From: Kribbella sandramycini
GTDB taxonomy: Bacteria; Actinomycetota; Actinomycetes; Propionibacteriales; Kribbellaceae
Direction: 5' to 3'
Length of the DNA stretch: 64,000 bases
Assembly (NCBI RefSeq): GCF_013131805.1
Contig: NZ_JABJRC010000005.1
Span: 477,256 to 541,255 of the forward strand
Program-made: the position numbers and the translations under genes
Notes under the pieces: model-generated
Database searches by the model: none
Told to the model about the DNA's origin: nothing
What the model saw: the letters and a program-made list of their open reading frames with translations, nothing else
Part shown: piece after piece, positions 25,816-34,788 of the stretch
Layout of the letters: every line of letters begins with the position of its first letter
Position numbering within the stretch: position 1 is the stretch's first letter

Positions 25816-26472
25816 CTAACGCGCGCAGCAGTCCACGGGGTCGAAGCGCTGCCACGCCGACACATCACCGCCGGCGGCTTCGACCCGAGCGGCGAGGGCC
25901 GGCAAGAGCTCGCCCGAAGCGACGGCGAAGCGGATGTCGGGGTAGCGGTTGAGGATGCCGGTCAGCGTCAGATCGGTGACCGCGCGAGCGGTTTCGAACC
26001 CGAACTCGATCAGGTTTCGCGGCCGGTCGAGCGCTACCTGTCGCCATTGCGGCGGTGAGGTCGGATGCAGGAGCACCAACGCACGACGGTCGTTCAGCGA
26101 GCGCCAGAGCGGTTCCCAGGCGGGTTCACCGGGGTATTGCCCAGCCGCGTTGGTGAGCAGGACGACGCCGTCCGCACGCAGGGCCCCGAAGGCGTGGTCA
26201 AGCTCGACGAGCGACCCCTCGACGTCCGGGAGCGGGAGGCTGGCCAGGAAACCCGACGACAACCCGGCGGCGTACTCGTTGACCCGCCGGGCCAGGATCC
26301 GCGCCCGGAAATCGTCGCCGAAATGCACCCCCGGCGACGGCAGCGAAAGCAGGACGCCGGGGGCGGGGGTCGGCGCGGCCGGCCAGCCGGGCAACCCGTC
26401 AGGACGGAGATGCCCGGCTCGCTCCGCCGCCACGACGTACTCGGGCGGGAGGTAGTGCTGGTGGATCGTCAT
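25816..26472 (-). CDS. Amidohydrolase-2 family protein, apparently truncated
   Basis: 218 residues. It starts TIHQHYLPPEYV, keeping the HxH metal-binding start of ACMSD-like amidohydrolases, and contains GFLASLPLPD, GVVLLTN, LNDRRALVLLHPTSPP and RAVTDLTLTGILNRYPDIRF. The following SHAGG-like His segment is replaced by VASGELLPALAARVE, and the family's C-terminal Asp region is missing. Relatives are usually near 300 residues. It may be a degenerate or diverged enzyme. Its ATG overlaps the preceding SDR stop, so it is still in an operon. Confidence 0.65.
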   Translation of the reverse strand: MTIHQHYLPPEYVVAAERAGHLRPDGLPGWPAAPTPAPGVLLSLPSPGVHFGDDFRARILARRVNEYAAGLSSGFLASLPLPDVEGSLVELDHAFGALRADGVVLLTNAAGQYPGEPAWEPLWRSLNDRRALVLLHPTSPPQWRQVALDRPRNLIEFGFETARAVTDLTLTGILNRYPDIRFAVASGELLPALAARVEAAGGDVSAWQRFDPVDCCAR

Positions 26473-27341
26473 GCTGTCGGGTGGAGGAGATCTTCCAGGC
26501 CGATCCGGTGCAGGAACTCGGAGCGGACCCGGTCCGCGACCGCGTTGACCACGACGGCGCCGTCGTCCGACGGGTCGTAGCTGGCGCGGAAAGGCCGCTT
26601 GCCCTTCTCGGTCTCGACGACCGACACGATCAGCTTCGCGACCTCGCCGACGTCCGACCACTCCGGCTCCAGGTCGGCCAGCCGCTGCCCGACCTGGTCC
26701 ATCAGCCCGGCGTACTTCGTCTCGTACGCCGCGACGACGTCCGTGTCGGACGGCGATCCGCTGTGCAGGAAGTGGTTCGTGCCGTGGGTGAAGGCGCCCG
26801 GGACGACGATGGTCGTCTCGATCCCGAACCGGGCCAGCTCCAGCGCGTACGTCGCCGCCAGCGCGTCCATCCCGGCCTTCGCCGCGAAGTACGGGCCGAG
26901 GTACGGCGGGGTTCCGCCCCGGGTACTCGAGCTGCCGACCCAGACGACCAGCCCATCCTGCTGCCCCCGCAGCACCGGCAGCGCCGCGCGGTTCAGCCGC
27001 TGCGCGCCGACGACGTTCGTGTCGTAGATGTCCAGGATCTGCTCGGGCGTGAACGCCTCGGACGGCCCGGTCACCATGTGCCCGGCGTTGTGGATCAGGA
27101 CGTCGATTCGCCCTTGCTCGCGGACGACGGCGTCGACAGCCTGCTGGACGGACGCCTCCGAGCTGACGTCGAGTTCGAGGGCTCGCAGGTGGGGCGAGTA
27201 GGCCGTGGCGTCGGCCGCGGCGGTCGCGTTCCGGCCGGCGAGGTCGCGCATTCCGGCGTACACGAGGTGGCCGGCGTCGACGAGGGCGCGGGCGGTGAGC
27301 GCGCCGAACCCGCTGGACGCGCCACTGATGAGGACGATCAT
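26469..27341 (-). CDS. SDR-family oxidoreductase
   Basis: 290 residues. Rossmann motif ISGASSGFGALTARAL (TGxxxGxG variant), NAGHMVTG (NNAG), and catalytic YFAAK (YxxxK). The C-terminal extension is that of 'classical' SDRs acting on ketones or alcohols with NADP. It is second of three overlapping genes (SDR, SDR, amidohydrolase) with 4-bp junctions, downstream of a LysR gene. Substrate not predictable. Confidence 0.85.
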   Translation of the reverse strand: MIVLISGASSGFGALTARALVDAGHLVYAGMRDLAGRNATAAADATAYSPHLRALELDVSSEASVQQAVDAVVREQGRIDVLIHNAGHMVTGPSEAFTPEQILDIYDTNVVGAQRLNRAALPVLRGQQDGLVVWVGSSSTRGGTPPYLGPYFAAKAGMDALAATYALELARFGIETTIVVPGAFTHGTNHFLHSGSPSDTDVVAAYETKYAGLMDQVGQRLADLEPEWSDVGEVAKLIVSVVETEKGKRPFRASYDPSDDGAVVVNAVADRVRSEFLHRIGLEDLLHPTA

Positions 27342-28084
27342 GCTGCGGAACCTCCGTTGGCGTAGATGACCTGGCCATTGATCCAGCGCGCGGGGCCGGC
27401 CAGGAAGGCGATGATCTCGGCGATGTCGGACGGCTGTCCGAGGCGTTCGAGCGGCGGCTCGGCGGCGATCCGGTCGATCAGCTCCTGCGGCTTGCCGTCC
27501 AGGAACAGCGGGGTCGCGGTCGGGCCGGGTGCGACGGCGTTCACGGTGATGTCACGGCCGCGCAGCTCGCGGGCCAGGATCAGCGTGACCGCCTCGACGC
27601 CGCCCTTGCTCGCGGCGTACGCCGAATAACCGGGGCGCGCGAGCAGAGTGAGCGAGCTGGAGATGTTCACGATCGCGCCGCCGCTGCGGACCCGGCGGAC
27701 GGCCTGCTGGTCGATCACGAACGTGCCGCGCAGATTCGTCCGGACGATCTGGTCGAAGACCTCCAGGTCGAGCTCGGCCAGCGGAGCGAGCGGCATGATG
27801 CCGGCCGCGTTGACGACCACGTCGACCCCGCCGAACTCCTGCTCGGCCCGGTCGAAGAGCGCGGTCACGGCGGTCTCGTCGGCGACATCGGCCTGGACGG
27901 CGATCGCCCGGCCGCCGTCCGCGACGACCTCCTGGACGGCATGTTCGGCGCGCTCCTGGCTGCCGGAGTAGCCGATCACGACCGCGAAACCGTCGCGGCT
28001 GAGCCGGACCGCGGCCTCGCGGCCGATCCCGCTCGAGCCGCCGGTCACGATCGCGACCCTCCCGGCAGTGCTGTTGTCTGTCAT
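27338..28084 (-). CDS. SDR-family oxidoreductase (3-oxoacyl-ACP reductase-like)
   Basis: 248 residues from ATG 28084, preceded by AGGAGCACAGG. TGGSSGIGREAA is the cofactor motif, VNAAGIMPL the structural NAG, YSAYAASKGG the catalytic Tyr/Lys and VAPGPTATPLF the PG motif. It resembles FabG-like SDRs of accessory metabolism. It begins the SDR operon and lies 95 bp downstream of the LysR gene in the same direction. Confidence 0.88.
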   Translation of the reverse strand: MTDNSTAGRVAIVTGGSSGIGREAAVRLSRDGFAVVIGYSGSQERAEHAVQEVVADGGRAIAVQADVADETAVTALFDRAEQEFGGVDVVVNAAGIMPLAPLAELDLEVFDQIVRTNLRGTFVIDQQAVRRVRSGGAIVNISSSLTLLARPGYSAYAASKGGVEAVTLILARELRGRDITVNAVAPGPTATPLFLDGKPQELIDRIAAEPPLERLGQPSDIAEIIAFLAGPARWINGQVIYANGGSAA

Positions 28085-28179
28085 CGTCCTGTGCTCCTGA
28101 TCTTGGTGTCGTTCTTGCTGACACCTCGATCGTGCTCCGGACAATGGATCAAGTCCAACGACTCAAGTCGATGAATGGA

Positions 28180-29112
28180 TCAGTTCTGTTGATGCATCTG
28201 CGCACCCAACTCGGTCCCCGGCGGCTGCCGCAGATGCGCGCCGACCAGCCCGAGCAGCGCGCGCAGCGCGGCGGTCGGCTTCCGCTTCCGCAGCGTCGCC
28301 ATGTAGAGCGACCACTCGAAGGTCTGGTCCGCGATCGGCACGACGCGGACGGTGTCCAGCCCTGCGACGGCGTACGCCGGGAGAATCCCGAGACCGACCC
28401 CATGCGCCAGGAACTGGACGCCGTTCTCGATCCCGAGCGCCTCGACGACGACCTGGCGCTCGATCCCGGCCGCCTCGAAGGTCTGGTCGATCAGCGTCCG
28501 GGTTCCGAACCCCGGCGGGAAGTCGACGAACGCCTCGTCGGCGAGATCGGCCAGCGTGACCGAGCGCCGCCGGGCCAGCCGGTGCCCGACCGGGACGGCC
28601 AGCGCCTGGGGAACGCGCAGCAACTCCCAGGTGGTCAGCTCACGCGGGACGCTACCCTGCGCAACCCCCAGAAAGCCGACATCGATGTCGCCGTTACGCA
28701 GCGCGACCACAATGCCGGCCGAACCCTCGGCGTCTACCCGCAACTGCAGCTCGACGTTCGGATACCGGCGCCGGAAGTCACCGGCCGCGGCCGGCAGGTC
28801 GATCAGACCGAGACCCGGCAACAGGCCGACCCGGACCGTACCGCGCATCCCGGTGCCGAGCTCGTCGACGACATCGCGGGCGCCCTGGACGGCGTCCATC
28901 ACCGCGAGCGCCTCGGGCAGCAACGCCGTACCGGCCTCGGTCAGGACGACGCGCTGCGCGTTCCGCTCGAAGAGCGTGACCTTCAGATCACGTTCCAGCG
29001 CAGCGATCGCGGCGCTCACCGCACTCTGGACGACGTGCAACCGGCGGGCGGCCAGCGTGAAGCTGCGCTCGTGCGCCACCGCCACGAAGTACTCCAACTG
29101 CCGCAGTTCCAC
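28180..29112 (-). CDS. LysR-family transcriptional regulator
   Basis: 310 residues. The N-terminal winged helix-turn-helix MELRQLEYFVAVAHERSFT, AARRLHVVQSAVSAAIAALE and LFERNAQRVVLTEAG is canonical; the C-terminal effector domain contains VRVGLLPGLGL and GVGLGILPAYAV. It is co-oriented with and upstream of the SDR genes rather than divergent, which is less usual; it may read through into them or control them from the 28085-28179 gap. Confidence 0.93.
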   Translation of the reverse strand: MELRQLEYFVAVAHERSFTLAARRLHVVQSAVSAAIAALERDLKVTLFERNAQRVVLTEAGTALLPEALAVMDAVQGARDVVDELGTGMRGTVRVGLLPGLGLIDLPAAAGDFRRRYPNVELQLRVDAEGSAGIVVALRNGDIDVGFLGVAQGSVPRELTTWELLRVPQALAVPVGHRLARRRSVTLADLADEAFVDFPPGFGTRTLIDQTFEAAGIERQVVVEALGIENGVQFLAHGVGLGILPAYAVAGLDTVRVVPIADQTFEWSLYMATLRKRKPTAALRALLGLVGAHLRQPPGTELGAQMHQQN

Positions 29113-29158
29113 GACGGCAGTCTGTCACCGCGCAGGCACCAGTGTCGCTCACGCGACA

Positions 29159-29356
29159 CTAGGAGGAGGCGGGGCGCACGGATTCGTTGTCGACCCAGAC
29201 CAGGTGACCGTGATGGCTGACCAGAACCTCGCCGGACCGGCGGCCCAGCTCGTGACCGGCGATCCAGCGGCCGCCGACGCGGATCTGGACGTCACCGGAC
29301 GTGGCGTTGTCAGTAGGGGTTGGGACACCTTTGGCCGGGAAAGAGGCGAGAGGCAT
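29159..29356 (-). CDS. Small hypothetical protein
   Basis: 65 residues from ATG 29356 with AGGTG upstream. The segment VQIRVGGRWIAGHELGRR and VSHHGHLVWVDNESVR looks like a small beta-barrel or SH3-like protein; its codon pattern supports translation. It is divergent from the sigma-factor gene. No family assignment. Confidence 0.45.
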   Translation of the reverse strand: MPLASFPAKGVPTPTDNATSGDVQIRVGGRWIAGHELGRRSGEVLVSHHGHLVWVDNESVRPASS

Positions 29357-29554
29357 GGCACCTGACTTCGGAACAGGGGCGGAGACGAGGGGTGGCAGCG
29401 ACAAGACTACAACCGCTCTGTGACGCGGTGTTAGCGATAACTCGGATTGATCGAGATGTGTACGAGCATCCGGGTGGGGTAGGAATGATGTCGAGAGGTC
29501 CTGACCGTGGTCCAGACATGTGCCGCGCCGTGACTCACGTCGCGAGGTCAGAAC

Positions 29555-30367
29555 ATGAACCCCACCGCAGTTGCCAGCCAGGGCGCCCAGCGCGCCGATC
29601 AGCAGCGCGACGCCGAGACTCAGGAGCTCCTGAGCCGGCGGGCCGCCAGCACCGATGAGAATCTGCGCTCCGAGCTCCTCGATCGAGCGATCGAGTTGCA
29701 TCTCGGAGTCGCCCACAGCATCGCGTCCCGATTCCGGGGCCGCGGTGTGGAGACCGACGATCTGGACCAGGTCGCGTACCTGGGCCTGGTCAAGGCCGCT
29801 CGGGGTTTCGACCCGAGCAGCGGGACGCCGTTCCTGGCGTACGCCGTGCCGACCATCCGCGGCGAGGTGAAACGGTACTTCCGGGACTGCTCCTGGACGG
29901 TCCGGATCCCGCGCCGCCTGCAGGAGCTGCAGGGCTCGATCGCGTCCGTCCGGCCGCAGCTGGTGCAGGACCTGCACCGCGAGCCCACCCAGCAGGAGAT
30001 CGCCGACGAAATAGGGGCCGAGGTCAACGAAGTCGAGGACGCGGTGGCCGCGGACGGCTGTTTCACCGTGCTCTCGCTGGACCGTCCGCTGGACGGCGAC
30101 GCCGCCACCCGGCTGGGTGACACGATCGCCGACGACGAGGACAGCCCCTTCGAGCGGACCGAGGCGGTCGCCGTCCTCGAGCCGGTGCTCACCCAGCTGA
30201 AACCCCGCGAACGGCGCATCCTCGAGCTGCGCTTCGTCGAAGGGCAGACGCAGGCCGACATCGGCGCCGAGATCGGCGTCAGCCAGATGCAGGTCTCCCG
30301 CCTGCTCCGCGGCATCCTCGACCGCCTCCGCGACCAACTCGAACCGCCCGCGGCAGCCGCCGCTTGA
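29555..30367 (+). CDS. SigB/SigF-type alternative RNA polymerase sigma factor
   Basis: 270 residues. Region 2 is visible as AIELHLGVAHSIASRFRGRG, DDLDQVAYLGLVKAARGFDPSSG and FLAYAVPTIRGEVKRYFRD; region 3 as RIPRRLQEL; region 4 as LKPRERRILELRFVEGQTQ with helix-turn-helix DIGAEIGVSQMQVSRLL. This is the SigB/SigF/SigG stress or developmental class normally held by anti-sigma kinases, none of which is adjacent. The stop codon overlaps the TTG start of the downstream phosphoesterase gene, so the two are co-expressed. Confidence 0.92.
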   Translation: MNPTAVASQGAQRADQQRDAETQELLSRRAASTDENLRSELLDRAIELHLGVAHSIASRFRGRGVETDDLDQVAYLGLVKAARGFDPSSGTPFLAYAVPTIRGEVKRYFRDCSWTVRIPRRLQELQGSIASVRPQLVQDLHREPTQQEIADEIGAEVNEVEDAVAADGCFTVLSLDRPLDGDAATRLGDTIADDEDSPFERTEAVAVLEPVLTQLKPRERRILELRFVEGQTQADIGAEIGVSQMQVSRLLRGILDRLRDQLEPPAAAAA

Positions 30368-30879
30368 GCCACCGGCCGATCTTCGTAGTGCAGTTGCACG
30401 ACGCCAGGCGACTGCACTACGACATCCGGCTGGAGGTGCACGGCGTCCTGAAGTCCTGGGCGGTACCGCGCGGCCCGTCGCTGGACCCTTCGGTCAAGCG
30501 ACTGGCCGTGTTCACCACCGACCACGATCTCGAGTACGCGTCGTACGAAGGCGTCCACGCCGACAGCAAGTACGGCAGCGGCGCGGTGATCGTGTGGGAC
30601 GCCGGGGTCTACACCAACCTCACGCGGGACGACCGGCAGCAGCTGGTCGAACCCGCGACGGCGATCGAGCGCGGTCATTTCAAGTTCCAGTTGTACGGCG
30701 TGAAGCTGACCGGTGCTTGGGCTTTCACCCGCACCGGCGCCGACTGGCTGCTGGTGAAGGTCCGCGATGACGACGCCGATCCGGAACGGGATATCACCAG
30801 CATCGAACCTCGATCGATGCTGAGTGGTCTAACGATCGGGGAAATGGCCGCCTCGGCGAGGGATGGTCAAGAGACCTGA
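30364..30879 (+). CDS. Stand-alone LigD-type DNA 3'-phosphoesterase domain protein
   Basis: 171 residues, TTG start overlapping the sigma stop (TTGA). The PE domain signatures FVVQLHDARRLHYDIRLE, GVLKSWAVPRGPSLDP, KRLAVFTTDHDLEYASYEG and YGSGAVIVWDAG are present, with the conserved His/Asp/His of the metal site in HDARRLHYD. In LigD, PE trims 3' phosphate or ribonucleotide ends for non-homologous end joining. No ligase or polymerase domain and no ku gene are adjacent. Co-translation with a stress sigma factor suggests stress-linked repair. Confidence 0.85.
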   Translation: MSHRPIFVVQLHDARRLHYDIRLEVHGVLKSWAVPRGPSLDPSVKRLAVFTTDHDLEYASYEGVHADSKYGSGAVIVWDAGVYTNLTRDDRQQLVEPATAIERGHFKFQLYGVKLTGAWAFTRTGADWLLVKVRDDDADPERDITSIEPRSMLSGLTIGEMAASARDGQET

Positions 30880-30973
30880 CCGATTGTGGTCAGGGACTTG
30901 TCTTGACCCGTTCTGAGCGGGCTGCTCAGACTGCTTGCGTTGTTGACTCTGCCTCTCCGTCCGGAGGACATGA

Positions 30974-33900
30974 ATGCGCAAGCCGGCTCTCGCTACAGCC
31001 CTGTCCACCGTCGTCCTGAGCACGCTGCTACCGCTGCCCGCTCAGGCCGCGCCGCCACCGGTCTGGACGCACAACGCGGCCGACCGGCTGTTCGCCGACA
31101 CCGCCCGGCCCGCGGGCGCGCCGGCCACGATCGACCTGTACGCCGCGCGGAACGAGACGGAGGCGGCGCAGATCGCCGTCCGGCCGACCGCGTCGACGGG
31201 GAACGTTTCGGTTGCCGTCAGCAACTTGACCGGACCGGGCGGCTCGACCATCTCCGACGTCACCGTCCGGCGCGAGTACCTGCACCCCAATGTCACGCTG
31301 GCCGACAACTGGCCCCCCGCCGCCGAGCGCGAGGGCACCGGCTCCAGGTACTACGACGCCCTCGTCGAGAACACTCCCCGGACCTTGGACGCCAACGTCA
31401 CCCAGCCGTATCACTACAGCGTGCGCGTGCCCACCGGCGCGACGCCCGGCCTGTACACCGGGACGGCGACCGTCCAGAGCAGCGCCGGGAACGTCGTAGT
31501 ACCGGTCCGGCTGACCGTCTACAACGCAACGCTGCCGCCGACCAATCAGTCGACGTTCAAGCTGAACAACTGGACGACGTCGGCCGGGTGGGACTACCAA
31601 GGAACCATCCGTGCGATCCCGCTCCAGTACGGCGTCCAGATGTACGACGCGAACTGGTGGAAGGTGATCGAGGCGATGGCCCGCAACCACGCCCGGCACC
31701 GGAACAACGTCGTCTTCGCGGACTTCCAGGCGCTGCTGATCCCGAACACCACGATCGATGCGGCCGGCAACTACACGTTCGGCTGGGAGACCTTCGACCG
31801 GTTCATCCAGATCTACCGGGACGCCGGCGCCCTGCAGTGGATCCACACCCCGCACCTGCTGATGAGCAGCAATCCGAACACCAACCCTGCTACTCCCAGC
31901 AAGCTGGAAATGCTGAAGCGCGCGGCCGACGGATCGACGCAAAAGGTCGAGGTACCGTCCGGCTCCGCCGAGGGGACGGCGTACCTGAACAAGCTGTTCC
32001 CGGCGCTCAAGCAGCACCTGGACGCCAAGGGCCTGACCGACATCTTCTACATGAGCGCGAACGACGAGACGGTGCACCGGGCCGACACCGACGCCGCGAA
32101 CTGGATGTACGACATCTACCGCAGGTACTTCCCGAACCCGAAGCTCAACGAGGCCGAGCTGGCGGTCCTGAACCCGACCGCCAACGTCACCGCGAACACG
32201 CCGATCCTGGACCTCTACGAGAACAACATCGGCCACTTCCAGAACAAGCGGCTGAACGGTAACGAGCTCTGGATCTACAACTGCATCAGCCCCCGGGGCA
32301 CCTATCTCAACCGATTCATCATGTCGCACCTGGCCAAGACCCGGCTGACGCCGTTGCTGGCCTGGAAGACCGAGGCGGTCGGCTACCTGCACTGGGGCTG
32401 GAACTACTGGTTCCACAACGATCTCCACGAGCGGTTCGACACCTTCGACGGCGCGCAGAACGGGGACGCCTTCATCGTCCGCCCGAACCGCGCGGCGTAC
32501 GACGTCTACGACAGCGTTCGCAGCGAAGCCCAGCTGGACGGCGTCGAGGACTTCGAGCTGTTCACTCAGCTGGCCAAGACCAAGCCGGTGCTGGCGAAGG
32601 CGCTCGCCAACTCACTGCTGACGAACTCCTACACGATGGACCGCTCGGGGGCCGCGGCCGACGCCGTCCACCGGCAGGTGCTCGACGCGCTCGCCTCCGG
32701 CGGCCCCGACCAGGCCTACCCGTACGCCGACGACTTCGCCGCCGGTTCGCAGTCCTGGCAGGCGACGTCCGGCTCGTGGTCCGCCTCCGGCGGCACGCTG
32801 AACCAGACGGCGACCGACGGCTGGAACTACGTCGCGGGTCTGGAGGCTCGTGCGTACGGCGATGTGGCCGCGAGTGTCGATCTGCAGATCAAGGGCGTCA
32901 ACTCGAACGGCGGTAACACGAATTGGGCCGGGCTCGTCGTCCGGAACCTGAACCCGACCGATCTGGACAGCGGCTACTTGGTGGCCCAGCGCAACAACGG
33001 CGAGGTCTTCGTCTACCGGTCCGGCACGACCCTCGGCCGAGCCCAGGCGCCCGGCTACACACCCGGCGCCGTCAACCGGCTCCGCGTCATTGCCCGTGGC
33101 AACAAGATCACCGTGTACGCCGGGACCGGGTCGGCCCCGGTGCTGACCGTGACCGACGCGGCCTTCAAGGCCGGCGGCGTCGGCCTCGCCAGCGGCGGGG
33201 TGAACGTGTCCTTCGACAACGTCCGGCTGAACCCGGAGGTCAACCCGGCCGAAGGATCCGCCGTCACCGTCTCCTCGTCGTACGACGGCGACGGCTGGCG
33301 CCCCTCGACCGTCGTGGACGGCCGGCGGACGTCGGACCCGAGCTCGATGGGCTGGACGTCGGCCGCCGCGGCGAGCGCGACCGACCAGCAGTCGGTCAAA
33401 CTGGACTTCGGCGCGACCCGCTCGATCAGCCGGATCGACCTCTACCCGCGGACCGACGGGAACAACGTCGGGATCGGCTTCCCGATCGACTACACCGTTC
33501 AGGTCTCGACCGACAACGCGAACTGGACGACGGTCGACACCCGGACGAACCAGCCGCGGCCGAACGGTCCGCAATCGGTCAGCTTCGCGGCTCGCGACGT
33601 CCGCTACATCCAGGTCGTCGGGACGAAACTCGGCCAGGATCCGTTCGGCACCTACCGGATGCAGCTCGCCGAGATCGAAGGCGCCGGCGGCAACCTTGCG
33701 GCCGGGCGGCCGGTCACCTCGTCATCCTCCTCGGAGTTCGCCAACGAAGGCTGGCTGCGGGTGAACCTGACCGACGGGGCGCGGCAGTCCCGGCTGTGGA
33801 ACTCGATGGGCTGGACGAGTGACGCCGTCCCGGCGTCGGACCAGTGGGCGCGGGTCGACCTCGGCGCGCCGACGCGGATCAGCAAGGTGGATCTCTACGC

Positions 33901-34144
33901 CCGGTCGGACGGCGGCAGCACCGGCGGCTTCTTCCCGATCGACTACGTGGTCGAGACGTCGACGGACGGGGTCAACTTCACCCCGGTCGCGACGGCGAAC
34001 GACGTACCGCAGCCGGGAGCGGCGGCTGTGTCGCACAGCTTCGCGACAACGACCGCCCGGTACGTACAGGTCCGTGGTACGGAGCTCCGGGCGGAGAGCC
34101 CCGGCGTCCACCGGATGCAGCTGGCCGAGCTGGAGGTGCGTTAA
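30974..34144 (+). CDS. Secreted multidomain glycoside hydrolase (DUF4091) with carbohydrate-binding modules
   Basis: 1056 residues. Signal peptide ~1-26 (PLPAQAA). Residues ~60-560 contain an N-terminal beta domain and a DUF4091/GH123-like catalytic region (WIHTPHLLM, FYMSANDETVH, YNCISPRGTYLNRF, YLHWGWNYWF). Residues ~590-755 are a LamG/concanavalin-like module (FAAGSQSWQATSGSWS ... NVSFDNVRL). Two F5/8 type C (CBM32-like) modules follow (~760-890 and ~895-1056), each with GWTSxAxP and DLYxRxDG patterns and RYxQVxGT. It probably degrades an N-acetylhexosamine- or galactose-bearing glycan outside the cell. Convergent with nitroreductase, overlap 4 bp. Confidence 0.85.
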   Translation: MRKPALATALSTVVLSTLLPLPAQAAPPPVWTHNAADRLFADTARPAGAPATIDLYAARNETEAAQIAVRPTASTGNVSVAVSNLTGPGGSTISDVTVRREYLHPNVTLADNWPPAAEREGTGSRYYDALVENTPRTLDANVTQPYHYSVRVPTGATPGLYTGTATVQSSAGNVVVPVRLTVYNATLPPTNQSTFKLNNWTTSAGWDYQGTIRAIPLQYGVQMYDANWWKVIEAMARNHARHRNNVVFADFQALLIPNTTIDAAGNYTFGWETFDRFIQIYRDAGALQWIHTPHLLMSSNPNTNPATPSKLEMLKRAADGSTQKVEVPSGSAEGTAYLNKLFPALKQHLDAKGLTDIFYMSANDETVHRADTDAANWMYDIYRRYFPNPKLNEAELAVLNPTANVTANTPILDLYENNIGHFQNKRLNGNELWIYNCISPRGTYLNRFIMSHLAKTRLTPLLAWKTEAVGYLHWGWNYWFHNDLHERFDTFDGAQNGDAFIVRPNRAAYDVYDSVRSEAQLDGVEDFELFTQLAKTKPVLAKALANSLLTNSYTMDRSGAAADAVHRQVLDALASGGPDQAYPYADDFAAGSQSWQATSGSWSASGGTLNQTATDGWNYVAGLEARAYGDVAASVDLQIKGVNSNGGNTNWAGLVVRNLNPTDLDSGYLVAQRNNGEVFVYRSGTTLGRAQAPGYTPGAVNRLRVIARGNKITVYAGTGSAPVLTVTDAAFKAGGVGLASGGVNVSFDNVRLNPEVNPAEGSAVTVSSSYDGDGWRPSTVVDGRRTSDPSSMGWTSAAAASATDQQSVKLDFGATRSISRIDLYPRTDGNNVGIGFPIDYTVQVSTDNANWTTVDTRTNQPRPNGPQSVSFAARDVRYIQVVGTKLGQDPFGTYRMQLAEIEGAGGNLAAGRPVTSSSSSEFANEGWLRVNLTDGARQSRLWNSMGWTSDAVPASDQWARVDLGAPTRISKVDLYARSDGGSTGGFFPIDYVVETSTDGVNFTPVATANDVPQPGAAAVSHSFATTTARYVQVRGTELRAESPGVHRMQLAELEVR

Positions 34145-34776
34145 AAAGTGTCGACGTGGATGACATCGTCGAGTGACTGCCGCGCGGCGGGCTTGAAGGT
34201 GTCACCCGTGTAGTACGCGGTTGGGAGCAGCACGGACTGCCGGATCTCCTCCGGCAGTCCGAGCAGCTCCTGGATCTCCTGCTCGTAGAGCATGTGCAGT
34301 GTCGTCCACGCCGTCCCGAGCCCGCGGGACCGCGCAGCCAGGCAGTAGCTCCACGCAGCGGGCAGAATCGATCCCCACGTGCCGGACTGGTTCCCAGCCG
34401 GCAGTTTGCTGACCTGCAGACACGGGATGACCAGCACCGGGACCTGTCCCATCCGCTCGCCCAGGTAGGCGACGCTGTCGCCCACTCGACGCTGGACCGG
34501 CGCACGGTCCGGGTCGTCGGCGTGCAGCTTGCCAGCCGCGCCCGGACCGGCCAGGTACTGCTCGACTGCCCGCCGGTAGTACTCACCGATCGCAGCGCGC
34601 TTCTCGGCGTCCGTGATGACCATCCAGTGCCACGTCTGTCGGTTGCTGCCCGAAGGCGCCTGGACGGCGACCTCGATGCACTCCCGGACCAGCTCCAGCG
34701 GCACGGGCCGCTGGAGGTCCAGGCGCTTGCGGACGGTCCGGGTGGTGGTCAGGAGTTCGTCGGGCGTCAGCGTCAT
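34141..34776 (-). CDS. Nitroreductase family protein
   Basis: 211 residues with TTRTVRKRLDLQRPVP, QAPSGSNRQTWHWMVI (FMN-binding Ser/Arg region), GSILPAAWSYCLAARSRGLGTAWTTLH and the C-terminal LGLPEE segment. This is the FMN-dependent NADH oxidase/nitroreductase fold; physiological substrate unknown. Stop codon overlaps the convergent glycosidase gene. Confidence 0.9.
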   Translation of the reverse strand: MTLTPDELLTTTRTVRKRLDLQRPVPLELVRECIEVAVQAPSGSNRQTWHWMVITDAEKRAAIGEYYRRAVEQYLAGPGAAGKLHADDPDRAPVQRRVGDSVAYLGERMGQVPVLVIPCLQVSKLPAGNQSGTWGSILPAAWSYCLAARSRGLGTAWTTLHMLYEQEIQELLGLPEEIRQSVLLPTAYYTGDTFKPAARQSLDDVIHVDTF

Positions 34777-34788
34777 ACCGCCAGTGTG

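Noticed and set aside
25816..27378. Single 520-residue protein across SDR and amidohydrolase
   Set aside because: The N-terminal part is an out-of-frame Arg-rich shadow of the SDR; the real gene starts at 26472 with ATGA overlap.
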